Source: Lawsonibacter sp. (GTDB lineage Bacteria > Bacillota > Clostridia > Oscillospirales > Oscillospiraceae). Taken from it: a DNA stretch of 31,032 nt. The stretch lies in the NCBI GenBank assembly GCA_022798155.1, contig JAAWLY010000003.1:1-31032 (forward strand), read 5' to 3'. This document shows, piece after piece, positions 23,189 through 30,744 of the stretch; positions within the stretch are counted from its first letter, which is position 1, and each line of letters opens with the position of its first letter. The translations under genes were made by a program, and so were the position numbers. The notes beneath the pieces are model-generated. The model saw only the letters and a list, made by a program, of their open reading frames with translations, did not search any database and was not told the DNA's origin.

Positions 23189-24163
23189 CTATTCCGCGAA
23201 CAGATGCTCTTCCATGTCCTCCGCCCGCATGGGGGGACTGTTCTGAGCAAATTCCACAGCGGCGGACACTTGCCGCTCTATGTCCCGGAGCTGAGCCTGG
23301 TCCTCCTCCTCCGTCCAGCCCTCCCGCTCTTGGAGCAGCTGGCGCATGCGCGGGACGCAGTCGTTGTTGGCTCTGACCTGGGCGACCTCCTCCTTGGCGC
23401 GGTAGGTCTGCTCGTCCCCCTCGTGGTGACCCCGCAGGCGATAGGTGTCGCACTCGATCAAGGTGGGGCCTTCCCCTCGCCGGGCCCGGTCCACCGCCTT
23501 CCGGGCGGCCTGGTATACCTGGATCACATCGTTGCCGTTGACCTTCAGCCCGGGGATGCCGTAGCCCGCCGCCCGCTGGTAGAAAGAGCCCAGAGCGGTG
23601 GAGGTATCCACGCTGGTGGAGATGGCGTAGTGGTTGTTCTCACACACAAAGACCACGGGCAGCTTCCACAGGGCGGCCAGGTTCAGCGCCTCGTGAAAGG
23701 CTCCCTGATTTCCCCCGCCGTCGCCGAAAAACGCCGCCGACACCCGGCCGGGGGCGAACATGGAGCAGTACAGAGCGTGTCCTGTCCCCAGAGTCAGAGA
23801 GGCGCCCACAATCCCGTTGGCGCTCAGGAGGCCTACCTCCGGCGCTGTCTGGTGCATTTTGCCCGCCCGGCCGCCGCAGCAGCCCCCCTGGCGGCCCATT
23901 AGCTCCGCCATCATCCCGTTCAGGTCGGCCCCTTTGGCGATCAGGTGGCCGTCGCAGCGATGGGTGGAGGCGATGTAGTCCTCACGGGTCAGCGCGCGGC
24001 ACACCCCGACGGCTACCGCCTCTTCCCCTACATACATGTGCATATTTCCGATGACCAGTCCCTGCTTGAAGTAGGCCACCGCGGTCTCCTCAAAGGTTCG
24101 GATCAGCCGCATGGCGCGGTACATCTCCACCAGCGCCTCCCGGTCCAGCTTATCCACATCCAT
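23189..24163 (-). CDS. 2-oxo acid / acetoin dehydrogenase E1 alpha
   Basis: A 324-residue protein, the thiamine-diphosphate-binding half of E1. The cofactor motif is GDGGGNQGAFHEALNLAAL ending in CENNHYAIS. The N-terminal MYRAMRLIRTFEE and RCDGHLIAKGADLNG and the phospho-loop-like RLRGHHEGDEQTYR are those of acetoin-dehydrogenase and pyruvate-dehydrogenase alpha subunits. The start ATG at 24163 shares one base with the E3 stop (TAATG), so translation is coupled, with AGGAGG upstream. It decarboxylates a 2-oxo acid or cleaves acetoin; sequence alone does not decide. Confidence 0.94.
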   Translation of the reverse strand: MDVDKLDREALVEMYRAMRLIRTFEETAVAYFKQGLVIGNMHMYVGEEAVAVGVCRALTREDYIASTHRCDGHLIAKGADLNGMMAELMGRQGGCCGGRAGKMHQTAPEVGLLSANGIVGASLTLGTGHALYCSMFAPGRVSAAFFGDGGGNQGAFHEALNLAALWKLPVVFVCENNHYAISTSVDTSTALGSFYQRAAGYGIPGLKVNGNDVIQVYQAARKAVDRARRGEGPTLIECDTYRLRGHHEGDEQTYRAKEEVAQVRANNDCVPRMRQLLQEREGWTEEEDQAQLRDIERQVSAAVEFAQNSPPMRAEDMEEHLFAE

Positions 24164-25587
24164 TACGATTTTCCTCCTTTCGGCTTCAAAAATGTGTGAA
24201 TCGGTCTGCCCTCCGCCGCCAGGACGGCCTCCCGGACGGCCTCCGAAAGGGTGGGATGGCCGTGGACGGCGGCAATCAGGTCGTCCGCCAGCCCCTCCAT
24301 GGAAATGGCGGAGACACCCTCCGCGATCAACTCAGTGGCGTTGGGGGCCAGGATGTGCACTCCCAGTAGCTCGCCCAGCTCCTCCCCTACCAGCACCTTG
24401 ACCATCCCCTCTCCCCCGTTGGCAATCAGGGCCCGGCCGTTGGCGGACAGGGGGAACCGCCCTACCCGGAAAGGAATATTCCGCTCTTTGGCCTGTTCCT
24501 CCGTCAGGCCGGTCCCAGCCAGCTCCGGGAACGCGTACACCCCAGAGGGGACGCAGGCTGGATGGTAGACCGCCTGTCCGCCCATGGCGTTCTCCGCCGC
24601 AATCTCTCCCTGGGCGGAGGCGGTATGGGCCAGCATGATCTCGCCGGCGCAGTCACCCACGGCGTATACGCCGGGAATGTTGGTCTGCTGCCTGTTGTCC
24701 GTCAAAATCCGGCCCCTCTCGCGGAGCAGGCCTCCCGCCTCCGGATCCAGGCCTTCGGAGCAGGGCCTACGCCCCACGGCGCACAGTACCTTGTCCGCCG
24801 ACAGGACCTCCTCCGTACCGGCGCGCTCCACCGTGACCCGCGCGCCCTCCGGGCCGTCAGCCACCCGGACCACCCGGCATCCCAGGAGAATCTTGATGCC
24901 CTGCCGCTCCAGACCGGCGGCCAGCATCCCAGCCAGCTCCCCGTCCATGGAGGGCAGCAGGCGGGGCAGCGCCTCCACAATAGTGACATGGCAGCCCAGC
25001 GCCTGAAAGGCGCAGGCCAGCTCCACGCCGATTACGCCGCCCCCGATGACAACCATAGTCTCTGGGAACCGCTGAACTGACAGTGCCCCGGTGGAGTCCA
25101 TCACATACCGGCTCTCCTTCAGCCCAGGGACGGGGGGGACCACTGGCGCGGAGCCGGTGGCCAGAATGATGCGGTCCGCCTCCCGGATCTCATTCTTTTC
25201 CCCCGTGATTTTCAGAGTCTTGGGCTTGATAAAGGAGGCGGTCCCCCGGATGACCTCCACCTGATTTTTCTTCAGAAGAGCGCTCACGCCATCCACTAGC
25301 CGCTTGACAACCCACCGCTGATAGTCCAGCACCTCCTCCCAGGCTACCCTGTCCAGTGTCATATGAATTCCGCGCCCAGCGCCCTCCCGGGCGCTCCGGG
25401 CCAAACCGGCACAGCGCAGAAGGGCCTTGGTGGGGATACACCCCACATTCAGGCACGTCCCGCCCAGGCGCTCCCGCTCGATCAGGGTCACCGCCGCCCC
25501 CAGCTGGGCGGCCCGGATGGCGGCCACATAGCCCCCCGGTCCTCCGCCGACCACGATCAGGCCGCGGCCCTCTGACGGTCTATCCAT
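24163..25587 (-). CDS. lpdA: Dihydrolipoyl dehydrogenase (E3)
   Basis: A 474-residue FAD enzyme that reoxidises the lipoyl arm of E2 and makes NADH. The FAD-binding site is VVGGGPGGYVAAIRAAQLG, the redox-active disulfide is in GTCLNVGCIPTKALL, the NAD site is VVIGGGVIGVELACAFQALG, and the C-terminal catalytic base lies in HGHPTLSEAV. It has no N-terminal lipoyl domain. It is the first gene of the operon, 36 bases from the predicted sigma-54 start site, with GAGGAGG before the ATG. Having E3 first rather than last distinguishes this cluster from many aco and pdh operons. Confidence 0.95.
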   Translation of the reverse strand: MDRPSEGRGLIVVGGGPGGYVAAIRAAQLGAAVTLIERERLGGTCLNVGCIPTKALLRCAGLARSAREGAGRGIHMTLDRVAWEEVLDYQRWVVKRLVDGVSALLKKNQVEVIRGTASFIKPKTLKITGEKNEIREADRIILATGSAPVVPPVPGLKESRYVMDSTGALSVQRFPETMVVIGGGVIGVELACAFQALGCHVTIVEALPRLLPSMDGELAGMLAAGLERQGIKILLGCRVVRVADGPEGARVTVERAGTEEVLSADKVLCAVGRRPCSEGLDPEAGGLLRERGRILTDNRQQTNIPGVYAVGDCAGEIMLAHTASAQGEIAAENAMGGQAVYHPACVPSGVYAFPELAGTGLTEEQAKERNIPFRVGRFPLSANGRALIANGGEGMVKVLVGEELGELLGVHILAPNATELIAEGVSAISMEGLADDLIAAVHGHPTLSEAVREAVLAAEGRPIHTFLKPKGGKS

Positions 25588-25633
25588 AAAAATTCCTCCT
25601 CAAGATCAAAATTGATATACCCTTAACTATACA

Positions 25634-25649
25634 AGCAATTTTCGTGCCA
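25634..25649 (-). promoter_or_regulatory. Sigma-54 promoter of the dehydrogenase operon
   Basis: On the minus strand the sequence is TGGCACGAAAATTGCT: a perfect -24 TGGCAC and -12 TTGCT with the invariant GG and GC ten bases apart. Transcription would start near 25623, about 36 bases before the E3 ATG. rpoN and a GAFTGA-type activator are both in the window. Confidence 0.92.
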
Positions 25650-25686
25650 GCTTTTTTCCACCGAATCACAAGGGCGCAAAAAGAAA

Positions 25687-25730
25687 CACGCTCAATATTC
25701 AAGCGCATATACGCTTAAATATTGAGCGTG
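25687..25730 (-). terminator. Long terminator hairpin after the second lysR gene
   Basis: A 44-bp near-palindrome (CACGCTCAATATT arms) centred at 25708. The two non-palindromic positions (25700/25717 and 25706/25711) become G-U pairs only in RNA made from the minus strand, and TTTCTTTTTG follows on that strand. It therefore ends the lysR transcript. It also lies 40-80 bases upstream of the -24 box, so it could double as an activator site. Confidence 0.8.
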
Positions 25731-25784
25731 CTATCAATTTTTCATCGCGCCGCTCCGGCGGATTCTTCCAAGAACGCCCGACAA

Positions 25785-26675
25785 TCAGTCCGGAAGGGCA
25801 AAGTGCTCCACAATATAGTCCCGCGCCGTCTGAGCCACCGGGGATATGGGCCGGGCATCAGGCCAAGTCAGATAGACGTTCCGGACAAACTCCCGGTCTG
25901 CGTCATAGATGGGGAGGACCTCCACCTTTTCTGAGTCCATGGCCGGAACCTGCGGCAAAATCGCGATTCCAAACTTCAGCCCCACATACTGCAGCGCGGC
26001 ATTGCACTCCCTGACCTCAAACACGACGTTCGGTATGATGCTGTGCTGCTTGAAAGCCTGATCTACCAGGCTACGCAGGTTGCTGGACCGATCCAGCATA
26101 ATCTGAGGCTCGCGGGCGAAGTCCTCAAAGGACACAGAGCGCCGGCCCGACAGGTGGTGGCCGCTGGGGACGGCCAAATAGAGAGGCTGCCGCATAATCC
26201 GCGCCGATTTCGCCCAGTCGGCCTGGTGCAGGCAGAAGCCCATGTCCAGCTCGCCGTTTTTGATCTTCGTAAAGATGTCATAGGAGGGGGCCTCCGTAAA
26301 GCTGAAGCGGATCTTCTGGTTGTCCTCCACCTGATAGAACTGCTCCACAATGGCGGGGATCAGCGAGGCGGAGATGCTGTGGAAATAGCCCAGGCGGACG
26401 ATCTGATCAGAGCGGCCGGACATCTGTTCCAACACACTCCGCCCCTCCTCCAGCAGGGACAGCGCTTTCTCCACATAGGGCAGGAACTGCTGTCCGTAGA
26501 CCGTGGTCTCCACCTGGCGCTTCTCCTTGTAAAAGAGCTTCACGCCCAGCTCCTTTTCCAGCTCACTGATGGCATAGCTCAGGCTGGGCTGAGAGATGTG
26601 GAGCTCTTCGGCGGTATGCGTATAGTGCAGCACCCGGGCCAGCGCCTGAAAATATTGCAGCTGGAGCAGCGTCAT
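25785..26675 (-). CDS. LysR-family transcriptional regulator of the aldehyde/alcohol dehydrogenase operon
   Basis: A 296-residue LysR-type protein with an N-terminal helix-turn-helix (YTHTAEELHISQPSLSYAI, then LEKELGVKLFYKEKRQVE) and an effector-binding domain. The ATG at 26675 follows AAAGGAG. It is divergent from the operon starting at 26979, which it probably activates. Its own transcript ends at the 44-bp hairpin before the sigma-54 operon, so the two modules are kept apart. Confidence 0.9.
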   Translation of the reverse strand: MTLLQLQYFQALARVLHYTHTAEELHISQPSLSYAISELEKELGVKLFYKEKRQVETTVYGQQFLPYVEKALSLLEEGRSVLEQMSGRSDQIVRLGYFHSISASLIPAIVEQFYQVEDNQKIRFSFTEAPSYDIFTKIKNGELDMGFCLHQADWAKSARIMRQPLYLAVPSGHHLSGRRSVSFEDFAREPQIMLDRSSNLRSLVDQAFKQHSIIPNVVFEVRECNAALQYVGLKFGIAILPQVPAMDSEKVEVLPIYDADREFVRNVYLTWPDARPISPVAQTARDYIVEHFALPD

Positions 26676-26739
26676 AGTATTCTCCTTTCTCCATCCGCGG
26701 TGTGGATGGCCTCCTCCAGTATCATAGCTGGTAAATATA

Positions 26740-26769
26740 ACAATATTCCTTTTTTCCTCCCGCTGTCAA
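26740..26769 (-). promoter_or_regulatory. Probable promoter of the second lysR gene
   Basis: On the minus strand TTGACA (26769-26764) and TATTGT (26745-26740) are 18 bases apart, about 65 bases before the ATG at 26675. Confidence 0.5.
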
Positions 26770-26902
26770 GTGCGGAGGGAAATTTTTTTGACTTTTCCTG
26801 CGTTTTACGTCTTCAGCCACAAAGGCAAACGCCAAACGCCAAATCGAGTTTTCTCTATGAAGAAAATTAAAAATAAGTATTAGACACCTATAGAGGCAGA
26901 CG

Positions 26903-26966
26903 TTATGATAAATCCATCAGAACAACAGGTTTAGTTCTTCAAAATAATCTATCATAACTATCATAA
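26903..26966 (+). promoter_or_regulatory. TATCATAA repeats upstream of the aldehyde dehydrogenase gene
   Basis: TTATGATA at 26903-26910 is the exact inverse of TATCATAA, which occurs twice as direct repeats at 26950-26957 and 26959-26966, the last overlapping the ribosome site AAGGAG. Also present are AGAAC/GTTCT arms at 26919-26923 and 26934-26938, and tandem AAACGCC units near 26828-26840. These are candidate regulator sites in the 303-base divergent region. I could not define a clear sigma-A promoter for the operon. Confidence 0.4.
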
Positions 26967-26978
26967 GGAGTGTACATT

Positions 26979-28415
26979 ATGGCGAAAGAAGTAAATGCGG
27001 AACAGATCGCTATGCTGGAGGAAATGGTGGCCCGCGCCCAGAAAGCCGCCGCCATCATCGAGACCTATGACCAGGCCCGGGTGGACCACCTGTGCCAGGC
27101 CGTCACCGCCGCCCTCTATGACCTGAAGGTCTGGGGCCAGCTGGCCGACGAGGCCGTGGACGAGACCGGCCTGGGTGACAAGGTGACCAAGCGCAACAAA
27201 CGCAACAAGCTCAAGCTGATTCTCCGCGACTGTATGCGCGCCAAGAGCGTGGGCGCCATCGAGGAGATCCCGGAGAAGGGGCTGGTCAAGTACGCCAAGC
27301 CCGTGGGCGTGATCGCCTCCCTCGTCCCCACCACCAACCCCTGCCTCACCCCCGCCGGCCAGGTCATCTACGCCATCAAGGCCCGGGACGTTATCATCTG
27401 CAGCCCCCACCCCCGCGCCAAGGTGGTTACCAACAAGTGCATCGACCTCATCCGTGAGGTTCTGGTCCGCGAGGGCGCTCCCGCCGACATCATCCAGGGC
27501 ATCCAGGAGCCCTCCATCGCCCTGACTCAGGAGCTGATGAAACGCTGCAACCTGGTCATCGCCACCGGCGGCCGGCCCATGGTTAAGTCCGCCTACTCCT
27601 CCGGCACCCCCGCCTACGGCTCCGGCGCCGGCAACGCCACCGTCATCATTGACGAGACCGCCGACACCGCCGAGCGCCAGGCTGAGGCCGCCCAGAACAC
27701 CCGCATCTCCAAGACCTCCGACTTCGGCTCCGGCTGCTCTTGCGACGGTAACCTGGTCATTCACGCCTCTATCTACGACAAGATGGTCGCGGCCCTCCAG
27801 GCCGAGGGCGGCTATCTGGCCAACGAGGAGGAGGCCGAGAAGCTCAAGGCCGTCATGTGGGACGAGATGGGCCACCGGCTGCCCAGCACCGTGGCCATCA
27901 GCCCCCAGAAGCTGGCCGAGGCCGCCGGCTTCCAGATTCCCGCCGACCGGAAGTTCATCATGGTCACCGGCGGCGGTATCGGCCAGATCGGCAAGGAGCA
28001 CTTCTTCTCCTCCGAGAAGCTGACCACCCTGCTGGCCCTGTTCAAGTACGAGGGCGAGTTCGAGAACGCCCTGGACATGATGCGCGCCATCTTTGAGGTG
28101 GGCGGCAAGGGCCACTCCTGCGGTATCTACTCCTGGGATGATAGCCACATCGACCGTTTGGGTAAGGCCGCTCCTGTCTCCCGCATCATGGTCCGCCAGC
28201 CCAACAACAAGGGCAACGCCGGCTCCGCCACCAACGGTATGCCCCCCACGTCCTCCATGGGCTGCGGCACCTGGGGCGGCAACATCGTCTCCGAGAACAT
28301 CGCCCTGAAGCACTACATGAACACCACCTGGGTGGCTCGTCCCATCCCCGAGGATATGCCCTCCCTCCAGGAGCTGTTCGGTCAGTTCTATAAGGACGGC
28401 ATGGATCAGGAATAA
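26979..28415 (+). CDS. CoA-acylating aldehyde dehydrogenase (sulfoacetaldehyde / acetaldehyde type)
   Basis: A 478-residue aldehyde dehydrogenase. It lacks the usual FTGS pattern of hydrolytic family members and instead shows VPTTNPCLTPAGQVIYAIKA and SPHPRAKVVT near residues 110-150 and MGCGTWGGN near the C-terminus, as in AdhE-type acetaldehyde dehydrogenases and SauS (acylating sulfoacetaldehyde dehydrogenase). The catalytic cysteine is in GSGCSCDGN (Cys253 or Cys255). It should interconvert an aldehyde and an acyl-CoA with NAD(P)H. The ATG at 26979 follows AAGGAG by eight bases. It is first in a three-gene operon with an iron alcohol dehydrogenase, so the pair may convert an acyl-CoA to an alcohol or the reverse. 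Confidence 0.88.
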   Translation: MAKEVNAEQIAMLEEMVARAQKAAAIIETYDQARVDHLCQAVTAALYDLKVWGQLADEAVDETGLGDKVTKRNKRNKLKLILRDCMRAKSVGAIEEIPEKGLVKYAKPVGVIASLVPTTNPCLTPAGQVIYAIKARDVIICSPHPRAKVVTNKCIDLIREVLVREGAPADIIQGIQEPSIALTQELMKRCNLVIATGGRPMVKSAYSSGTPAYGSGAGNATVIIDETADTAERQAEAAQNTRISKTSDFGSGCSCDGNLVIHASIYDKMVAALQAEGGYLANEEEAEKLKAVMWDEMGHRLPSTVAISPQKLAEAAGFQIPADRKFIMVTGGGIGQIGKEHFFSSEKLTTLLALFKYEGEFENALDMMRAIFEVGGKGHSCGIYSWDDSHIDRLGKAAPVSRIMVRQPNNKGNAGSATNGMPPTSSMGCGTWGGNIVSENIALKHYMNTTWVARPIPEDMPSLQELFGQFYKDGMDQE

Positions 28416-28432
28416 CCCATCCCACTCAACCC

Positions 28433-28461
28433 GCCGCCTCCGGCCGACTGCCGGAGGCGGC
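28433..28461 (+). promoter_or_regulatory. Intercistronic hairpin after the aldehyde dehydrogenase gene
   Basis: GCCGCCTCCGGC (28433-28444) pairs perfectly with 28450-28461 around a CGACT loop. No T-run follows, so it is more likely an mRNA-stabilising or partial-termination structure than a full terminator. Confidence 0.55.
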
Positions 28462-28504
28462 GAAAACACACAGCCGATTACCGGCCATCATACAGGAGGT
28501 ACTT

Positions 28505-29659
28505 ATGGATCAGTTTCGTTACTATATGCCCACCGAGGTATTCTTTGGAAAAGGGATCGTCAAGGAGAAAAAAGAGCTGTTCCGCCAGCTGGGCCAGCGG
28601 GCCTATATCATCACCTACACCATCCCCGGCCACCACTACGCCCTAGAGGACGTGACCGCAGTACTGGAGGAGTTCGGCATCCCCTACGTGGTGGAGACCG
28701 GAATCGAGGAGAACCCCTCCACCGAGACGGTGGAGCAGGCTGCCGCCAAAGCGCGGGACTTTGCCCCCGACTTTATCATCGGCATCGGCGGAGGTTCCCC
28801 CATTGACGCGGCCAAGGCCATCGGCGTGTTGCTGGCCAACCCCGACAGGAAGGGCGGCGACCTGTTCACCGACGGCAGCCTCCAGTCCCTCCCCATTATC
28901 GGCATCCCCACCACCGCCGGCACCGGCGCGGAGGTGACCCACTTCTCTGTCCTGACCCGCGGCGACAAGGACACCAAGCAGGCCATCGCCCCCCGGATTT
29001 TCCCCAGGTACGCCCTGCTGGACGCCGCTTACCTCATGGAGATGCCCCTGCGGCTGAGCTGCGCCACCTCCATCGACGCCCTGTGCCACTGCCTGGAATC
29101 CTATATCTCCACCGCCGGCAGCGAGCTGTCCCGGGCTATCTGCGAGATCGGTTTCAACTACTTCTCCCAGTGCGTGGGCGAGATGCGCGCCGTTTTGGGC
29201 GATCCCCAGCGCACCACCAGCAAGACCCCCTACCCCTTTGAGATCCGTGAGAAGCACATGCTGGTCTCCCTCATCGGCGGCTTCGCCAACACCCAGACTG
29301 GCACCTGCCTGCCCCACGGCATGAGCTACGCCCTCACCCACAACAAGCACATCCCCCACGGCCTGGCCTGCGGCCTGCTCATCGCCGAGTACTTGAAGAT
29401 TTTCAAGCAGCCGGAGAACGTGGCCCGGGTGGATCGGGCCATCAAGCTGTGCGGCTTCCGGGATCTGGAGGACTTCTCCGAGTTTATCGACAGTATGCTC
29501 CTGCTCAAGGGCGACTTCACCCCCACCCCCGAGGAGATTGAGGCCTACGCCGAGGAGTTCGCCCAGCAGAGGCACCGCTTCGCCCGCCACCCAGAGCCCG
29601 CTGGCAAGGCGGAGGTCCTCCGGATTTACACCAACAGCCTGCTGAACAAGCGCCGCTGA
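28505..29659 (+). CDS. Iron-dependent alcohol dehydrogenase
   Basis: A 384-residue group III alcohol dehydrogenase. The NAD(P) site is GIGGGSPIDAAKA (residues ~93-105) and PTTAGTGAEVT follows near 135-145. The metal ligands are Asp191 and His195 (SIDALCHCLESY), His271 (CLPHGMSYAL) and His285 (HIPHGLACG). It reduces an aldehyde to an alcohol or the reverse. The ATG at 28505 follows AGGAGG. It lies between the acylating aldehyde dehydrogenase and the HMG-CoA-lyase-like gene; the most natural role is to share an aldehyde with the former. Confidence 0.92.
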   Translation: MDQFRYYMPTEVFFGKGIVKEKKELFRQLGQRAYIITYTIPGHHYALEDVTAVLEEFGIPYVVETGIEENPSTETVEQAAAKARDFAPDFIIGIGGGSPIDAAKAIGVLLANPDRKGGDLFTDGSLQSLPIIGIPTTAGTGAEVTHFSVLTRGDKDTKQAIAPRIFPRYALLDAAYLMEMPLRLSCATSIDALCHCLESYISTAGSELSRAICEIGFNYFSQCVGEMRAVLGDPQRTTSKTPYPFEIREKHMLVSLIGGFANTQTGTCLPHGMSYALTHNKHIPHGLACGLLIAEYLKIFKQPENVARVDRAIKLCGFRDLEDFSEFIDSMLLLKGDFTPTPEEIEAYAEEFAQQRHRFARHPEPAGKAEVLRIYTNSLLNKRR

Positions 29660-29678
29660 CGCGGAAGGAGAGGTCGCT

Positions 29679-30614
29679 ATGTCTATGGATATTGTCAAGG
29701 CCGTCACCCTGTGCGAGGTGGGTCCTCGGGACGGACTGCAAAACGAGAAAACCCTGCTCTCTGTGGAGGAAAAGCTGGAGCTGATCGAGGCCGTGGCCGA
29801 CGCGGGATTCCCTGTCATTGAGGTGGGCTCCTTTGTCCACCCCAAAGCCGTCCCCCAAATGGCCGACACGGACGAGGTATTCCGCCGGCTGCGCCGTAAG
29901 CCGGGCGTGCAGTACCGGGCCTTGATTGCCAACCTGAAGGGCGTGGAGCGGGCCGCCGGCTGCGGCTGCACCAAGGTGAAGCTGAACGTCTCCGCCAGCA
30001 AGGCCCACAACATCGCCAATCTGAACCGCGCCCCCGCGGAGACGGTAGCTGGCTTCCAGGGCTGCGCCGACGCGGCCCGGGCCGCCGGAATGGAAATCTC
30101 CGGCTCCATCTCCATGGCGTTCGGTTCCCCCTGGGACCGGGAGATCCCCCTGTCCGACGTGAAAGAGATCGTGGACGCCTACCTGGCCGTGGGCGTGACG
30201 GAAATCTCCCTATCCGACGCCTCCGGCCAGGCCTATCCCACCCAGGTGTATCAAATTTGCACTGAGATGGCCCGGTCCTACCCCCAGGTGACCTGGTGGC
30301 TCCACTTCCACAACACCCGGGGGCTGGGCATCTCCAACATCATGGCCGGGATGCAGGCGGGTTTCACCCGCTTCGACTCCGCCTTCTCGGGCGTGGGGGG
30401 CTGCCCCTTTGTCCCCGGCGCCGCAGGCAACGTGGCCACCGAGGATGTGGTCCACCTGTGCGACGAGATGGGCGTCGAGACCGGCGTGGACCTGGACCGG
30501 TCCATGGAGGTCAGCCGCCGCCTGGTCCAGATTTTGGGCCACAACACCGACAGCTACCTGCTCCGGGCCGGCAAATCCAAGGACTTGATTCTGGAGCTTC
30601 CTGTTAAAAAGTAA
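29679..30614 (+). CDS. HMG-CoA lyase family protein
   Basis: A 311-residue TIM-barrel lyase of the DRE family. Key residues are Arg17-Asp18 in EVGPRDGLQNE, two metal histidines in WLHFHNTRG (209 and 211), the catalytic-loop cysteine Cys242 in GGCPFVPGAAGN, and Asn251. These are the HMG-CoA lyase signature, which cleaves a 3-hydroxy-3-methylglutaryl-type CoA thioester to acetyl-CoA and a ketone. The usual HCHDT motif is HFHNT here, so substrate may differ. The ATG at 29679 follows GGAAGGAG and the gene is 19 bases after the alcohol dehydrogenase, so it is part of that operon. Its true substrate is open. Confidence 0.88.
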   Translation: MSMDIVKAVTLCEVGPRDGLQNEKTLLSVEEKLELIEAVADAGFPVIEVGSFVHPKAVPQMADTDEVFRRLRRKPGVQYRALIANLKGVERAAGCGCTKVKLNVSASKAHNIANLNRAPAETVAGFQGCADAARAAGMEISGSISMAFGSPWDREIPLSDVKEIVDAYLAVGVTEISLSDASGQAYPTQVYQICTEMARSYPQVTWWLHFHNTRGLGISNIMAGMQAGFTRFDSAFSGVGGCPFVPGAAGNVATEDVVHLCDEMGVETGVDLDRSMEVSRRLVQILGHNTDSYLLRAGKSKDLILELPVKK

Positions 30615-30659
30615 AGGCTTCCGCCACCTCACTCTTTCCTCCTTTTCCATTCTTTAATG

Positions 30660-30692
30660 CCTGTCCGCTTCCTTTCGGGACAGGCTGCTTTT
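30660..30692 (+). terminator. Intrinsic terminator of the lyase operon
   Basis: CCTGTCC (30660-30666) pairs with GGACAGG (30678-30684), followed by CTGCTTTT, about 45 bases after the lyase stop. Confidence 0.7.
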
Positions 30693-30701
30693 CGACAAGC
30701 T

Positions 30702-30742
30702 GAGGACACCAACTAATATAGTCGGTGTCCTCTCTACTTTTT
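30702..30742 (+). terminator. Second intrinsic terminator
   Basis: GAGGACACC (30702-30710) pairs with GGTGTCCTC (30724-30732), with an inner ACT/AGT extension, followed by TCTACTTTTT. A tandem back-up to the previous terminator. Confidence 0.75.
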
Positions 30743-30744
30743 AG

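Noticed and set aside
26961..28469. 502-codon minus-strand open frame antisense to the aldehyde dehydrogenase gene
   Set aside because: Same cause; the composition is dominated by Gly, Val, Leu and Asp with no motif, and the plus-strand gene is certain.
28643..30115. 490-codon minus-strand open frame across the alcohol dehydrogenase and lyase genes
   Set aside because: It spans two certain plus-strand genes and has no ribosome site or domain character.
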